Origin: Lineolata rhizophorae
Lineage: Eukaryota > Ascomycota > Dothideomycetes > Lineolatales > Lineolataceae
DNA length: 64,000 bases
Direction: 5' to 3'
Assembly (NCBI GenBank): GCA_010093515.1
Contig: MU001680.1
Location: forward strand, 536,440 to 600,439
Shown here: positions 35,504 to 46,236 of the stretch, in pieces
Numbering within the stretch: position 1 is the first letter of the stretch
How the letters are laid out: every line of letters begins with the position of its first letter
Notes under the pieces: model-generated
Told to the model about the DNA's origin: nothing
The model's database searches: none
The model's input: the letters and a program-made list of their open reading frames with translations, nothing else
Made by a program: the position numbers and the translations under genes

Positions 35504-38500
35504 TCACCATTCCCTAATACCCTTGACTTTCTTCACCTTCTCAACCCCAAAGCCTCTAGATCCAAGCCTCTTCCTCTTCCCCACCTTTATCCTCTCTCTA
35601 CCCCTCCCTTTCCTCATCTCCGCAATTCCCTTCGCCTTCTCCATCACCCTCTCCCTCCTCCTCTCTTCCCTGCGCCCTCGTACCCCTTCCCTGACTTTGC
35701 CCAACTCGCGCACAAATGCGTCCGTGCCGACTTTCTTCTGTAACATACTTAGTAGTTCCTGGGCTGCGCCGACAAGCGTCTTGTGATCGTCCTTGTCAAC
35801 GGCAGCCGGGATGGGGATGGCGGGGTCCGTAAGGTGCGCCAGAGGCGTGAGCAGGGTCATCAGAGGTGTGGACTCCATAGTGTCAGTCGAGATTCCAAGG
35901 AGGACTTCCGCAGGCAATGCGTTGGCGAGAGCGGCAAGGAGTTGTAATGAGGCAGACTTAGAATGCAGAGCGGGAGGAGATCCCGTAGGGTTAGGCTCCG
36001 GGTCCGAGCGCACGAGGACGGATAGCCGATGAAGAAGGTGGTGCAACGCCGTTCTTCCAGTTGTCTGAACCTCTACAGCAGGGCCAACAATGTCTTCCTC
36101 ATCTATGCCTCCCCATTCCTCTTCGGAATCGTCTTCCGCTTCAACAGGAGCATCATGCGGTGTCCAGGACATTCCATTTGCCCCAAAACATCTGCCCAGA
36201 AATGCTAGATTCCTTGCCGTTTGCTTTGCTAGCTCTTCGCTGATGCTCGGCGAACCCATGACCTTCAATTCAGCCTTGGCCAATCTTCTCAGATCATCCT
36301 CGTCCAATTCTAGTCCTCCAGATCCGACAAGTGGAATCTTACCCAGGCCCTCACCTGTACCTTTCCTTTCACTGGTTGCGGAAGCAAAGTCCGCAAAATA
36401 GGCACCCACGAGTCGTGCAGAGGTGAGTTTGACCCAGGCGTGCGGGTAGGCGAGGAGAGACTGAATGGCGAGCCAGGTCTCCGTCGTAGACCCGGCAAAA
36501 GTAACCGACGACTGAAGCTTCGTAAATTTAGAGAAGGCCTGTAGGCCATAATATAGAATCTCCCAGTTGCTGTTGTCAGCGTCGCGAGACGCTGCTTGGT
36601 CTAGTAGAATCGTGGATACGTTGTCTAGCACGAATGAGAGGTCCTTCGATGGTGGTGATTCGATGGCATCAAAGTACAACAGCCAGCACTGTACCGAAAC
36701 CCGCTTTAGTAGAAGTTGTGTGTCCTGCTCCAGCCAAGCTCTAAGTAGCGAAGTGAACGTTTTCATCCTGTCTTTGTCCGCACGCTCAAACACAGATTTG
36801 ACCAGCGCTCCAGCCATCTCACGACATTCGGCGGATTCGTCGTTCGTCATGACCATGACGAGTGGAACATACACCGTGCCCAAGATATCTTGGATGAGGT
36901 TGTCTCCAACTTTCGTGAGCAGCAAATGGATTGCCTCCATAACCGACTGACGACCTTCGGCATGTTGGTAGTCGAGGTTCTTGACTAAGAAAGCAAGTTG
37001 CTTCGACAGTCGACCCCTAGCTTGCGGATACTCCATTAAGAACTGGAAATAGACGCCTCGAGCTAGGTCCCGCGCGGCGCGGGTCTGGTTCGTGACCATG
37101 ATAGCACCAACCACATCCATGATCTCGTAGACTTCCGCAATGACCATCTTGCGACTTAAAACTGCTTTCAGGAAGTTGAACGTGACACCTTGCTTGTCGG
37201 GTTCCTCCAGGTCTGGTTTGATACGTTTCAACAAATATGCAATATTACCCTCCTTGATCTCGATGCTCTTGCGTTCGCGAAGAATAGCAGCCACAAGTTT
37301 GAGCGCTGCTTGTGCCAGTTCAGTATTTGTGCTCACGGCAGCTCGCAAGATACGGACAGCTTCGCTGATAAAGACGTGCGCATCCTTGTCGATTTGCGAT
37401 AGCGGGACACGGATTATCGTCGTGAGCAGACGGATCGCTGAAGTCTGTACTTCTTCTTGTCCCTGGACAATGGCATCACCGATGATAGGCATAAAGCCTG
37501 CTAGATTTTGGGGGGTCTGCAACTCGTTGTGCTTATTCAGGACAGTCCGCAAAAGGTCGAGTGCAAATCGGACCATCTTGTAAAAATGGGAAGTTGGTGT
37601 ATCCTTTGGCCTGTCCTTGGCTCCTCGAAGATTGACTAGATACGCTGCCATTTTATGATCGGTCTGTTGTTGCCATGGCTTTGCCAGTTCCCGCTCAGAC
37701 TTATAAACTTCCTGAACGACCTCGTAGCAGAAAATGAGGATATCCCTGTCATTCACCGACTCGTTATGGAGGACTCCGAGGCCAATACGACGTTGCAACT
37801 CGTCAATCTTTTTGACTATCTTCGCGTCCAGCCTCTCTTGCAGAAGCATCTGAATGGGCCGAATTAGTTGAACGAGGTGCGACAGGGTAGTGATCTTAGC
37901 AATCAACTCCATCGAATCGTAGCTCTTGCTTGACTTGACCTCCTTCATTTTGCTGATGTATTCCTCTGCATCTTTTTCCTCACCCGTGACGCCAAAGATG
38001 TCGTCCATGATGATATCCATGATTTGTGGGAGACAGTAATTTAGGTCACCGGGCTTCAAACTTGGCGTGAGAAATACCAGAATTGAGTGAACAGTAAAGG
38101 AAAGAACGTGGAGTTGGTAGCCCCTCTGCAGTGCCGTTCGTAACTCCTTAACTAGGAAACCGAAGTATTTAGGTCCGATCAGAGAGGCAATATCAGCGAG
38201 AGTCTTCCTCGTCATGTCCCTCGCCTCCGGCGCTCTGCTTCGAAGGATGTGGCAGATATCTGTTAAGACAGGCGGCAATTTAGACGCAAACTCTGAAGGA
38301 GGAAGCAGTAATAAGAGCTTTGTCATAGCTATTGCCACAGGAACGCGCACGCTGACAGTCGACTCATCTTTGTGGTGCAAGAAGCCCATTAGAATAGGTA
38401 AAATACTCTGGGCTAGGTCCTTTGAGAGATCTTCTTGCGAAGGCATCGTTTCTGATAGTCGATTCTGTCGTAGATCGATGATCATTGAATCTCCCGCTTC

Positions 38501-41500
38501 GCCAGAAGTCGCGCTAGACTCAGACTTGTCACCACGTTCCGTTCCGGCCCTGCTTAAAGCATCAATTGTAGCACTGAGGAGTCTAACCACGGTCTTCTGG
38601 TCTTCCTTTGATTGCAGAGAACCAACATATTTCCGCAGAAGAGGCTTGTATTGGCCCCATCTCAATCGACCGGCCAAAGCGCCTACAGTCGTAATCGCTT
38701 CTGCAGCAAGGTTGCTTGCGCTGTCGTCTTCAGCCTTGTCAAAGATGAAATGTTCGACAAGGGGAATGAATAGTTGAGAAGCATTCTCTCCCGAGATGGC
38801 TCCTTTTGACGCTTCAGCCGCCAAGCGGCGCAGGGCCCGCAGCCTCCGGTGCTGCTGGATGTGTAAAACGTTCGTGAAAAAAGAGGCTTCGTCATCATCT
38901 CCAACGAGCAATACATGCATGCCGGAGACAAGTGACCAGTCGGGGAAGCTCCGGATGACTTCGGCCACGATACTAAGACATTCCACTCGGATCAGCTCTG
39001 TGCAGTCACGGATCGTCTTGTACATGCATGGCAGCACGACAGACTCGACGATGTCCTTGCACTTCTTCTGATCCGGCCGGTTTGCATCGCTCGCTGCTTC
39101 GACAAATCTTCGAATGCCATGAGCCGCACTCGTGCGAATGACCATTTCTTCCTCCTCCTTAATGTAGAACATCATGTTGTACAATAGCGGCAGCCACTGC
39201 TTAGCTGCGAAGGCCTTGCTCTTGGTCCCGCTGATCACTGTATACGCATCTCCCCGCCGCTCAAAGTCCGGTTCATCTAGTCGCATCTCGGACATAGAAT
39301 TGAGATTTCTAGACAGTGCCGCCACCTCTTTTAGCTCAGAATCCTTTTCAGCAAGGTCATCCAAGATGTCACAGATAAGCAACCTGCCGGGCGCATCGCG
39401 ATAGAACTCAAACAATCCGCAGACATTCAACAGACAGTTCTCTAGAAGCTCGCTGTTTAAGCTTGCTAGCTTCGGTATGAAGTGGTGCAGGGTGGGTAGC
39501 AATTCCCGCTTTGTCTTGTGGCTGACTCGTTGCCTCGGCTGCCTAAGGAGGAAGAGTGATAAATCGATAAAATTCTGAGCTTCTGCATCACCAACAGCAA
39601 ACGGGGCGAGCTGTGACACGCGTTGAACTCCAGTATCAAGGACCTCTTTGCTCGGATTGCCGCGGATCTCTGCACCAAGTCTAATAAGGAACTCGTTTGA
39701 ATGCCGTTCAAGAAGATCCTTTCGGATAGTAGCTTGCTTGCTTGCAAGTTCGTTCGTCGTCTCAAGGGAAGCAAGGTTGATTAACTGTCCCAAAATGTCG
39801 TTCATGATAAAGAGCTTGACAACATCCTTAGTGAAAGGGACCTCGAGACACTCGACAACCTTGGGTACAAGTTGGTTGTTGTACTCCACGAGAAGCGGCG
39901 CTGTTTGGAGATGCTGACTCCAGATTCCTAAGAGTTTCAGTATCCCAGACACTGATTGAGCGGTTTCAATCGGAAACTTATCAAGCCGAGGCTCAATAAG
40001 ATGTTCCATGATAAATGGAACATATAGGTTCCAATCGAAGTCTGAGCAATGACCAAATAGCAGGTGGAGGCAATGGAATCCAAACTGCCGGATTGAACGC
40101 TCAATTGACACCTGCTTTCCTGTCTCTGCAGCATCCATCTCGTCATTTGAGAATCCGACGCTTCTGGATGCGCTAGAAAGGCAGAATAGAATCGGATCAA
40201 CAACATCCTTGACAAAGGGCCTCATGTCCGACCCCAGAGTCTCTAGGAAATCTTCTAGCAATCTTATCAAACCGAATTGCTTCCGCGTACTCATTCGTTC
40301 TTGCTGAAACTGCTCCTGCTCTCCTAAACCCTCTTCGAGCACCGAAATCCCACTCAAAGCGCCCAGGCCAATGTTCAGGAAATGTCGAATATCTTCTTCC
40401 TCAAATCGTGTCAAAGCTTGGAAAACAGCTTTCCTCCTGGTCTCTTGTCCGCGCTTCCCGCTTGCAGATCCCTGTCTCATCACGACTTTGCCATAGAGTA
40501 GTCGAAGCAGCACTGGCATTAGGTCTTCGCGATGCTCGGCTTGCACAGTGCTGTCATCCTGATCAAGGTCCAGGAAGATAGCAATTTGCTCCCGAAAGCG
40601 TGCGTCGTCCAAGATATTCATCAAGTTTTCTTCGTAGTGGTTGATGCTACGATTCTTCCATGCCAAAACAGCTTTCAAAGCAGCCTTTTGAATTTCCACA
40701 TCGCCGTTTGCGAGGAGGTTCAGAAGGGCGTGATAGACTTCTGTCGACTTGTAGAGCACCTTTGGATTTGTGAACTGTGCAAATACCGAAAGCAAGGCTT
40801 TTTGGTCCTTTCTTGACCACGTCGGTTTGGATTGCTCTTTTTCCTCCGGCTCCTCGCCCTTGGCATCCGGCGTGGCGGCTTCATCCGAATCACTGTCCAG
40901 GGCCCATCGGAGGAGAGCTGGAACAAGCATCCGAGATTTCTTTTCTGCGACTTGTGGAATCACATTCAGCACTTGCAACGCCTGGCTTCTACTAGCAGTT
41001 GTCCGAGCCGGAATGATTGCGTGCGTCTTCTCGAACCGCTCGCGGAGTTTGTTTGGCGCATCGCTAGTGATTTCCCAGCACTCTTTCTCGAGACGCATAA
41101 CGCGATTAAGATTTGTGCATTCAAATTCTGTGATGACTTGGTTTGTTTGCTCATTGGGCGATTCCGAGTCCGGATCGGAGTAATTTCCTACCTCATTAGG
41201 TGTCATGATCCAGTCGATCGCGAGTTGAGCCACAACCTCTTCACCAGTTTTTGATGCCACAATGTCCTTGAACGCGTTGCACGCATCCTCCCAAATCTGG
41301 GACATCTTGACATAAAGCAACCCGAATAGATATGCAGGTATAGCTTTGCCCAGCCAAGGGTCTTCCAAAACGCTGGCATAAGTGAGAGCAAGCCTTCGAA
41401 CTCGCATCGAAGCAGCTCGGACCGTTTGAATGTTTAAAGGAGTGCTCTCAATGGCTACCGCATTCGACAGAACCTCTGCATGTGGCGACAATCTTGCGTC

Positions 41501-43599
41501 GTATATTGTAGCAAGAACTTCCAAGGTATTCATCCGAAGGCAGTGAGATGGCGAACTCAAGCAACCGATAGCCGACTCAATAAGGGCCGGTACAGCCTCG
41601 TTCTCATAATCCATTTTCGACCCGTGCCGCTTTAAAAATTCCGAGACGTTCGCCCAGAACAGTGGCAGTCTGCTTAGTTCGCCGCTCGCCTTGCACAATA
41701 TTGGCCAGATGATTTCAGCGCGAACTTCAGGCGACGTTTCGACGACATAGCGGAGGCCGTTGCCGAAAATGAACCTGTTTCTTAAAGACCTGGCATCATA
41801 CATATTCCTCGCATGCAGTTCGCGGAGGAGGGCCTCGATATCCGCGAGCGCTACTGTTCTCACATTTTCGCCCATCCGAACGGTTTGCAAGAGTTCAATT
41901 GCGTTGTTGCATGTCAAAACGTCGTTCTCTAAGGTCTCCTGACTGGCATGATGTGCAATGGATTCAAAGGCGCGAATAAATTGAGCGTCCCATTGTTCGC
42001 TCGAATACTTTAGTGGCGACCCATCGAAACATCCCATCTTCGCAAGCATCGGAATAACCAGGTGGAACTTATCCTTGTTATGGTCCAAATCATTCGCAAC
42101 GATTCTGCCAAGTTGAGTGAGTACGGCTGGCATATGAGAGGGCTTGAAATCTCTTACGTTTGAATATTCGGCAACTGGAACCGTTGCCGCAAGACTTGAA
42201 ATCGTTCAACTCCCAACTTGGCGTATATAAGCCAAAGTGTCGGGAGATGGCCGCTCTCCGAGAACGAATCTTTCAAAAAGGCCAGTGTCCGTTGCTTCAA
42301 GGCGTACTCCATAGGGGTATATTGAAGTAGCATAACCACCAGGGAAACCAACTGCCAAGAAACCCCCTCGCCAAACCCCACGCCCGTGGTTCTCATGGCA
42401 TCAATAAGGGATTGGGTATCGTCAGTGATCACGTCCCAGTCTAGAATCCTGGAACCTCTCCTAACTCCGAGCACGGTGGTTCGCAGCCGAAAAGCGCACT
42501 CATAGTAGAACTGAGGAGTTATGGATGTACTAGTAAGAGACTTGCGGCAGGAGAGAAAGTCATCGTGAATGATGTCGAATATGGGCTTAAAGGTCTCGGC
42601 GTTGGTATGATGGATAACCGCCACCAGCACACCAAACAGCACCTCAAGCTGCGGCAATTCCGTCCGGACGTCGGAATGGACCCTTGCAGCATCCTGCATG
42701 GCGCACGACAGCAGTTCTGTGAACACCGCCTCTCCACTGGAATGGATCCCCTGCTGCACGCCTTTGATCGACTCCACAAACAGCGTCATCAACCCCTGCT
42801 TATACAACTCTACATCACCCCCCTCCTTCTCGGCGCCCTCCACGTCCCTCAACGCATGCCGGACAATCCTCCTCAACGGCTCCCCATCTCTCCGATACGT
42901 AGCGCCTGCCTTGCGCAGCAAGAAACTCAGCGCCTCCGCGGCGAAGCGCACGACGAAAGGGCGCTGGCGCCTCCGGGCGCCCAGCAGCGGCGCGACGAGG
43001 TCGAACAGGGGCCGCAGGTCGGGCACGAGGAGGCGCGACAGGAACTTGAAGAGCCAGGCCAGACACTCGAAGCTCCACTCGACGGGCTCGACGTCCGGGT
43101 GCGTGGCCGCGACCCGCGAGACGGCGCCGACCAGCGGCGCGAAGTGCGGCTCGAACCGCGCGCCGAGGTCGTGCGCCAGCTGCGCCACCAGGCTTAGCAG
43201 CGGCTCGAGCGACAGCGCGTCCCGCCCGTCAATGTACTCGACCAGCAGCGTCACAATCCTCTCCTGGTTCAGCAGGATCTGCGGCAGCGTCTCGCAGAGC
43301 GGCACCATCTTCCTGGCGAAGGCGGTGAAGTTCTCCGAGAGGTTCATGTCGCGCCACTCGTCGAAGGAGGTCTTGAAGTACGAAGTCGCGGCCGAGAGGT
43401 CCTCGTCGGCGAAGTCGTGCCGCCGCGCGCGGCGCACGGGGTCAATGTTGAGCTTCGATATGCGCTCCGTGAAGGACTCGAAGTGGTGCTTTCGGGAGGA
43501 TTCGGTGCCTCCTTTCTTTTTGCTGCGTTTGACGATTTTGAAGGCCCGGCCGGAGGAGCTACCTCCTGCTCGGCCGCTGCCTCGAGACATGGCAGGCAT
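35504..43599 (-). CDS. UTP20: U3 snoRNP / SSU processome protein Utp20 (DRIM)
   Basis: Utp20 is a nucleolar HEAT/ARM-repeat protein needed for 18S rRNA maturation. Two exons, 43599-42158 and 42104-35504, give 2,680 residues, slightly more than yeast Utp20 (2,493). The 53-nt intron (GTAAGAG to TTGGCAG) removes a stop and keeps phase, giving FQLPNIQTIVANDLDHNKDKF across the join. The N-terminus is basic (GRAFKIVKRSKKKGGTESSR), followed by HHFESFTERISKLNIDPVRR, typical of the family. The DRIM domain includes VPLCETLPQILLNQERIVTL; further on come SSEQWDAQFIRAFESIAHHA and the Utp20 C-domain (FHCLHLLFGHCSDFDWNLYV, RPIQMLLQERLDAKIVKKID). It ends in a Lys/Arg-rich tail (MEKAKGIAEMRKGRGRERIK), likely nucleolar targeting and RNA contact. 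A second ATG at 43590 is an equally possible start. Confidence 0.96.
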
Positions 43600-43777
43600 G
43601 GTTGTGGGAGACGAATGGATTTAATTTCGAAACTGGTTTCCCGGCCGTGGCTTAAGAGAAAAAAAATTGAGGCTAAAACTTATCGATTATGGTGAAGCGG
43701 GGGCGGAGAATCTAGCTCCCGAACAATTGATAGCTAGGTCCTCGGGTACCGGCAAATCGTGTTCTCCCGAATGAGAT

Positions 43778-43813
43778 AGCTTCACTGTACGGAAGTGCCT
43801 TCCGAAAGTTTCT
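43778..43813. repeat. left terminal inverted repeat of the Tc1/mariner element
   Basis: The conserved core is GTACGGAAGTGCCTTCC (43787-43803). It is paired with 44556-44572 on the other strand with a single mismatch; the bases further out (AGCTT) and further in (GAAAGTTTCT) match less well. Confidence 0.7.
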
Positions 43814-43873
43814 ACCCCCTTTTTCTCGCGGATGCGAATTTTGACTGTCTTCCTACAACCTCATCATCATTCA

Positions 43874-44363
43874 ATGACTCATAAAACTGATATCGCGACT
43901 CGCTCTTTTATTATTGGCTTGAAATCAGCTTCATGTGGCAAGACGACAGCTGAAGTCTCAGCAATCACAGGTGTGCCGGGGCGGACTATTCAAGCAATCT
44001 TTGCTCGCGCTATCAAGCGAGGCTTTGATCCAAATATCAAGCCAGTTGTCGCACGCGATAAGTACGTTATAGATGCACCTCGTTCAGGGCGCCCAACGAA
44101 GCAGATGAAGCAGACGAAGCAGACGAAGCAGGCGAAGCAGACGATTGATTCTACAATCAAAGAAGTACGCAAGGACCGATACGGACGAGAAAAGTTATGC
44201 GCTGACCTTGCTGGTAGACTCAGCAACGAAGGCTTGGATATCTCAGTACAGACAGTATAGCGTATCCTCAAGAAGACGAGTTTCAAGAAGACAATGCCAA
44301 CTCGCAAGTCTGGATTGACGAAGAGGATGAAAGCGGAGCGTCTTCAATGGTGTCTTGAGCACT
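43874..44363 (+). pseudogene. truncated Tc1/mariner transposase (N-terminal DNA-binding half)
   Basis: From ATG 43874 the frame reads MTHKTDIATRSFIIGLKSAS, then TAEVSAITGVPGRTIQAIF, a helix-turn-helix of the Tc3/Tc1 type, and DAPRSGRPTKQ, the GRPR-like hinge. It continues with IDSTIKEVRKDRYGREKLCADLA and SNEGLDISVQTV. A TAG at 44258-44260 stands where relatives have Trp (TVWRILKK); TGG-to-TAG is a C-to-T change on the other strand, as repeat-induced point mutation would give, but could be chance. The same frame continues RILKKTSFKKTMPTRKSG to ERLQWCLEH and then stops at the hairpin, before any catalytic aspartate. The whole DDE domain is missing. Confidence 0.8.
44104..44142. repeat. imperfect 9-bp tandem repeat (GAAGCAGAC-type) inside the transposase fragment
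   Basis: About four 9-base units encode KQMKQTKQTKQAKQT. The units differ by one or two bases, which suggests replication-slippage expansion after or during decay of the element. Confidence 0.75.
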
Positions 44364-44447
44364 GTTAGCATGTGTATAGTTCCTAGCCAGCAGTATCGCA
44401 CCTTGATGCGATGCTGCTGGTTAGGAACTATATACATACATGCTAAC
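44364..44447. repeat. long imperfect hairpin nested in the transposon
   Basis: Arm 44364-44400 (GTTAGCATG... to CAGTATCGCA) is the inverse of 44407-44447 (TGCGATGCTG... to CATGCTAAC), with a 6-base loop CCTTGA, a few substitutions and a 4-base length difference. It begins exactly where the transposase frame breaks off, so it may be a small palindromic insertion (MITE-like) or the product of an inverted duplication. Confidence 0.8.
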
Positions 44448-44548
44448 ATAACGAGTATCCAGAAGGTAGAAGTGTAGGTAGAGGCAGATAGATACCCGCC
44501 TAATTTGGAAGTGCTGCCGACCCCTGAGCCAGATCCCTGCTCGCGCAA

Positions 44549-44581
44549 GAACTTTGGAAGGCACCTCCGTACTGCTAAGCT
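44549..44581. repeat. right terminal inverted repeat of the Tc1/mariner element
   Basis: The core GGAAGGCACCTCCGTAC (44556-44572) is followed by TG, so read outward-in it starts CAGTACGGAGG, the CAGT beginning usual for Tc1-type ends. It pairs with 43787-43803. Confidence 0.7.
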
Positions 44582-44985
44582 CACTTCACGATCTCAACTC
44601 AACGAAAATGTTACATCAATTTTGGCTTAACTTATAAACCCTAGAGCTAAATCATACATCCCAACGAATGTCCTCGAAACTCCGCGCCCATCAACTTCTC
44701 AGCGCTCATCAAAAGCTTCAGTCGGACCCAAATTTGAAATCGAGCGATCAGAAAGAGCGAGCGTGCCCCTCGAAAATGCTGGTATCATGACCCCACCGCT
44801 ACTTACCAGTAAGGCATCGAAGGTAAGTTATACAATGGTGCATAAAGGAGAACCCCCAATATTCGTACAATCATAACCATGTGTGCCCTCAATGCCGTAA
44901 CAATGCCCAAAGCGACAAAAGCCAATCCCTTAAATCATCACAAGCCCAAACTTCCATCACGACTTTGCCGCCAACCGCAAGCATT

Positions 44986-46236
44986 CTAAGCTGCCGCCGG
45001 CTCGGTCTCCGCAGTCTGACTAGGCGGCTCGCTGACCGGCCCGCCGTTAACCTTGCTCGCGCGTTCCTGGCTACCGCTCGAGGCGCGGCTGCCGCTATTC
45101 TTGCGATAGGCCGGATGCGTCGATTCCTCCTCACCGCCATTGACCGACTGGGGGCTACCGACCATGGACTGGCCCATGCCGGTCGCGATGCCGCCGGCGC
45201 CCATCTGGCCGGCGGAGCTGGTTATGGGCTCATAGGTGGGGCGCCAGGCGCGCAGGTCGTCCTCGGCGTCATTGAGCACCTGGCGGCCCTCCTCGGTGCC
45301 CGAATACGAAGGGTGCGTGTCGCCGGGCACGACGGGCGTGTCGTCGAGCAGGTTGAGCAGGCGGCGGGCGTGCTTGGCAAGGATGGCTTGCTTCTCGGCG
45401 CGCTCGATGGTGGCGGCTAGGTGGATGTCGTAGGCTTCCTTGAACTTCTGGCGGGTCTGTTCGGACAAGGTGTTAGCAAGCTTATATTAGGCGGGCGAGA
45501 ATAACCGCGCACTTGGAGCACGTACAATGTTGGTGAGCTGGGCCTCAGCGACCAGGCTCTGGGCTTCGGCTCGAACGAGCTCCTGTTCGAGCTGCACAAT
45601 CTTAGTGCTGCTAGGTTCCTTGTACTTGAGCTTTTGGATCTCGTCCGCGACCTAATAATAATATAGTTCAGTGCCTGCTCCGGGTGGACCGTAAGTCTAG
45701 CCACATCTCGATCTCACCTTGCTCTTCTGGTCGCGCGTCGGCTGCACGGAGCTCTCCGTGTTCCGGATCTGCTTCAGCACACCCCTCGAGTCCTCCAAGT
45801 TCTGCGCAAACTGGTCCTCTTGCTCGGCAAGCTCGGCCATCAGCACGCCCAGCTTGTCCGAGATGTCGGAGACAGCCTCATCGTTCGTAGCCTCGCCCCA
45901 ATCAGACAGCTGGCTAGCGATAGCAGCACGCTCGCGGCCCGCCGTCTCGTAGGCCCCAATGGCGTGGTTCTCCGACTTGATCAGCTTGAACAGCTTGCGC
46001 GACAGGTCGGGCTGCTGCATTCCCCGCAGCGAAGCCATGGTGAAGCGGTGCTTCGGCGCGCCCTTAGACTGGGCGCTGTCATGGCTGTCCTTCTTTGAGC
46101 GGACGGACAGGGAGCGATTCCTGGGGCGGATGGGAAGAACGGTAAGCGAGCGGCTTCGGGAAGGAGCGCGCGAAGGAGCGCGCGAAGGCGGCTGAGAGTA
46201 AGGTGGAGGAGGTGCAGGATAGGAGAAAACGGCCAT
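44986..46236 (-). CDS. Eisosome core BAR-domain protein (Pil1/Lsp1 family)
   Basis: Pil1/Lsp1 proteins are BAR-domain proteins that assemble the furrow-like eisosomes under the plasma membrane. Three exons (46236-45718, 45651-45526, 45456-44986) give 371 residues. A Pro/Ser/Arg-rich N-tail (APPPPYSQPPSRAPSRAPSR) precedes RFTMASLRGMQQPDLSRKLF, the conserved amphipathic/BAR start. The BAR helices follow (KLIKSENHAIGAYETAGRER, QLSDWGEATNDEAVSDISDK, AEQEDQFAQNLEDSRGVLKQ, then ELVRAEAQSLVAEAQLTN and FKEAYDIHLAATIERAEKQA). The tail (TPVVPGDTHPSYSGTEEGRQ onward) is Ser/Gln-rich. Whether it matches PilA or PilB of aspergilli cannot be settled by eye, so no symbol is given. The SRAPSRAPSR repeat could be a basophilic-kinase target. 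Confidence 0.94.

Larger units (their letters stand above)
43778..44581 (+). mobile_element. decayed, internally deleted Tc1/mariner DNA transposon
   Basis: A roughly 0.8-kb element between UTP20 and the Pil1 gene. Imperfect terminal inverted repeats flank it. The core GTACGGAAGTGCCTTCC (43787-43803) is matched in inverse by GGAAGGCACCTCCGTAC (44556-44572) with one mismatch in 17, and weaker similarity extends outward to AGCTT/AAGCT. Inside is the N-terminal half of a Tc1/mariner transposase (43874-44363). The catalytic DDE half is absent and replaced by a hairpin (44364-44447) and unrelated sequence. A clear TA target duplication is not visible, so the outer limits are approximate. It is non-autonomous and old. 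Confidence 0.75.

Noticed and set aside
42127-42157. 31-nt intron in UTP20 ending at ATGCCAG
   Set aside because: Too short for fungal splicing and out of frame; the 53-nt option is in phase and of normal length.
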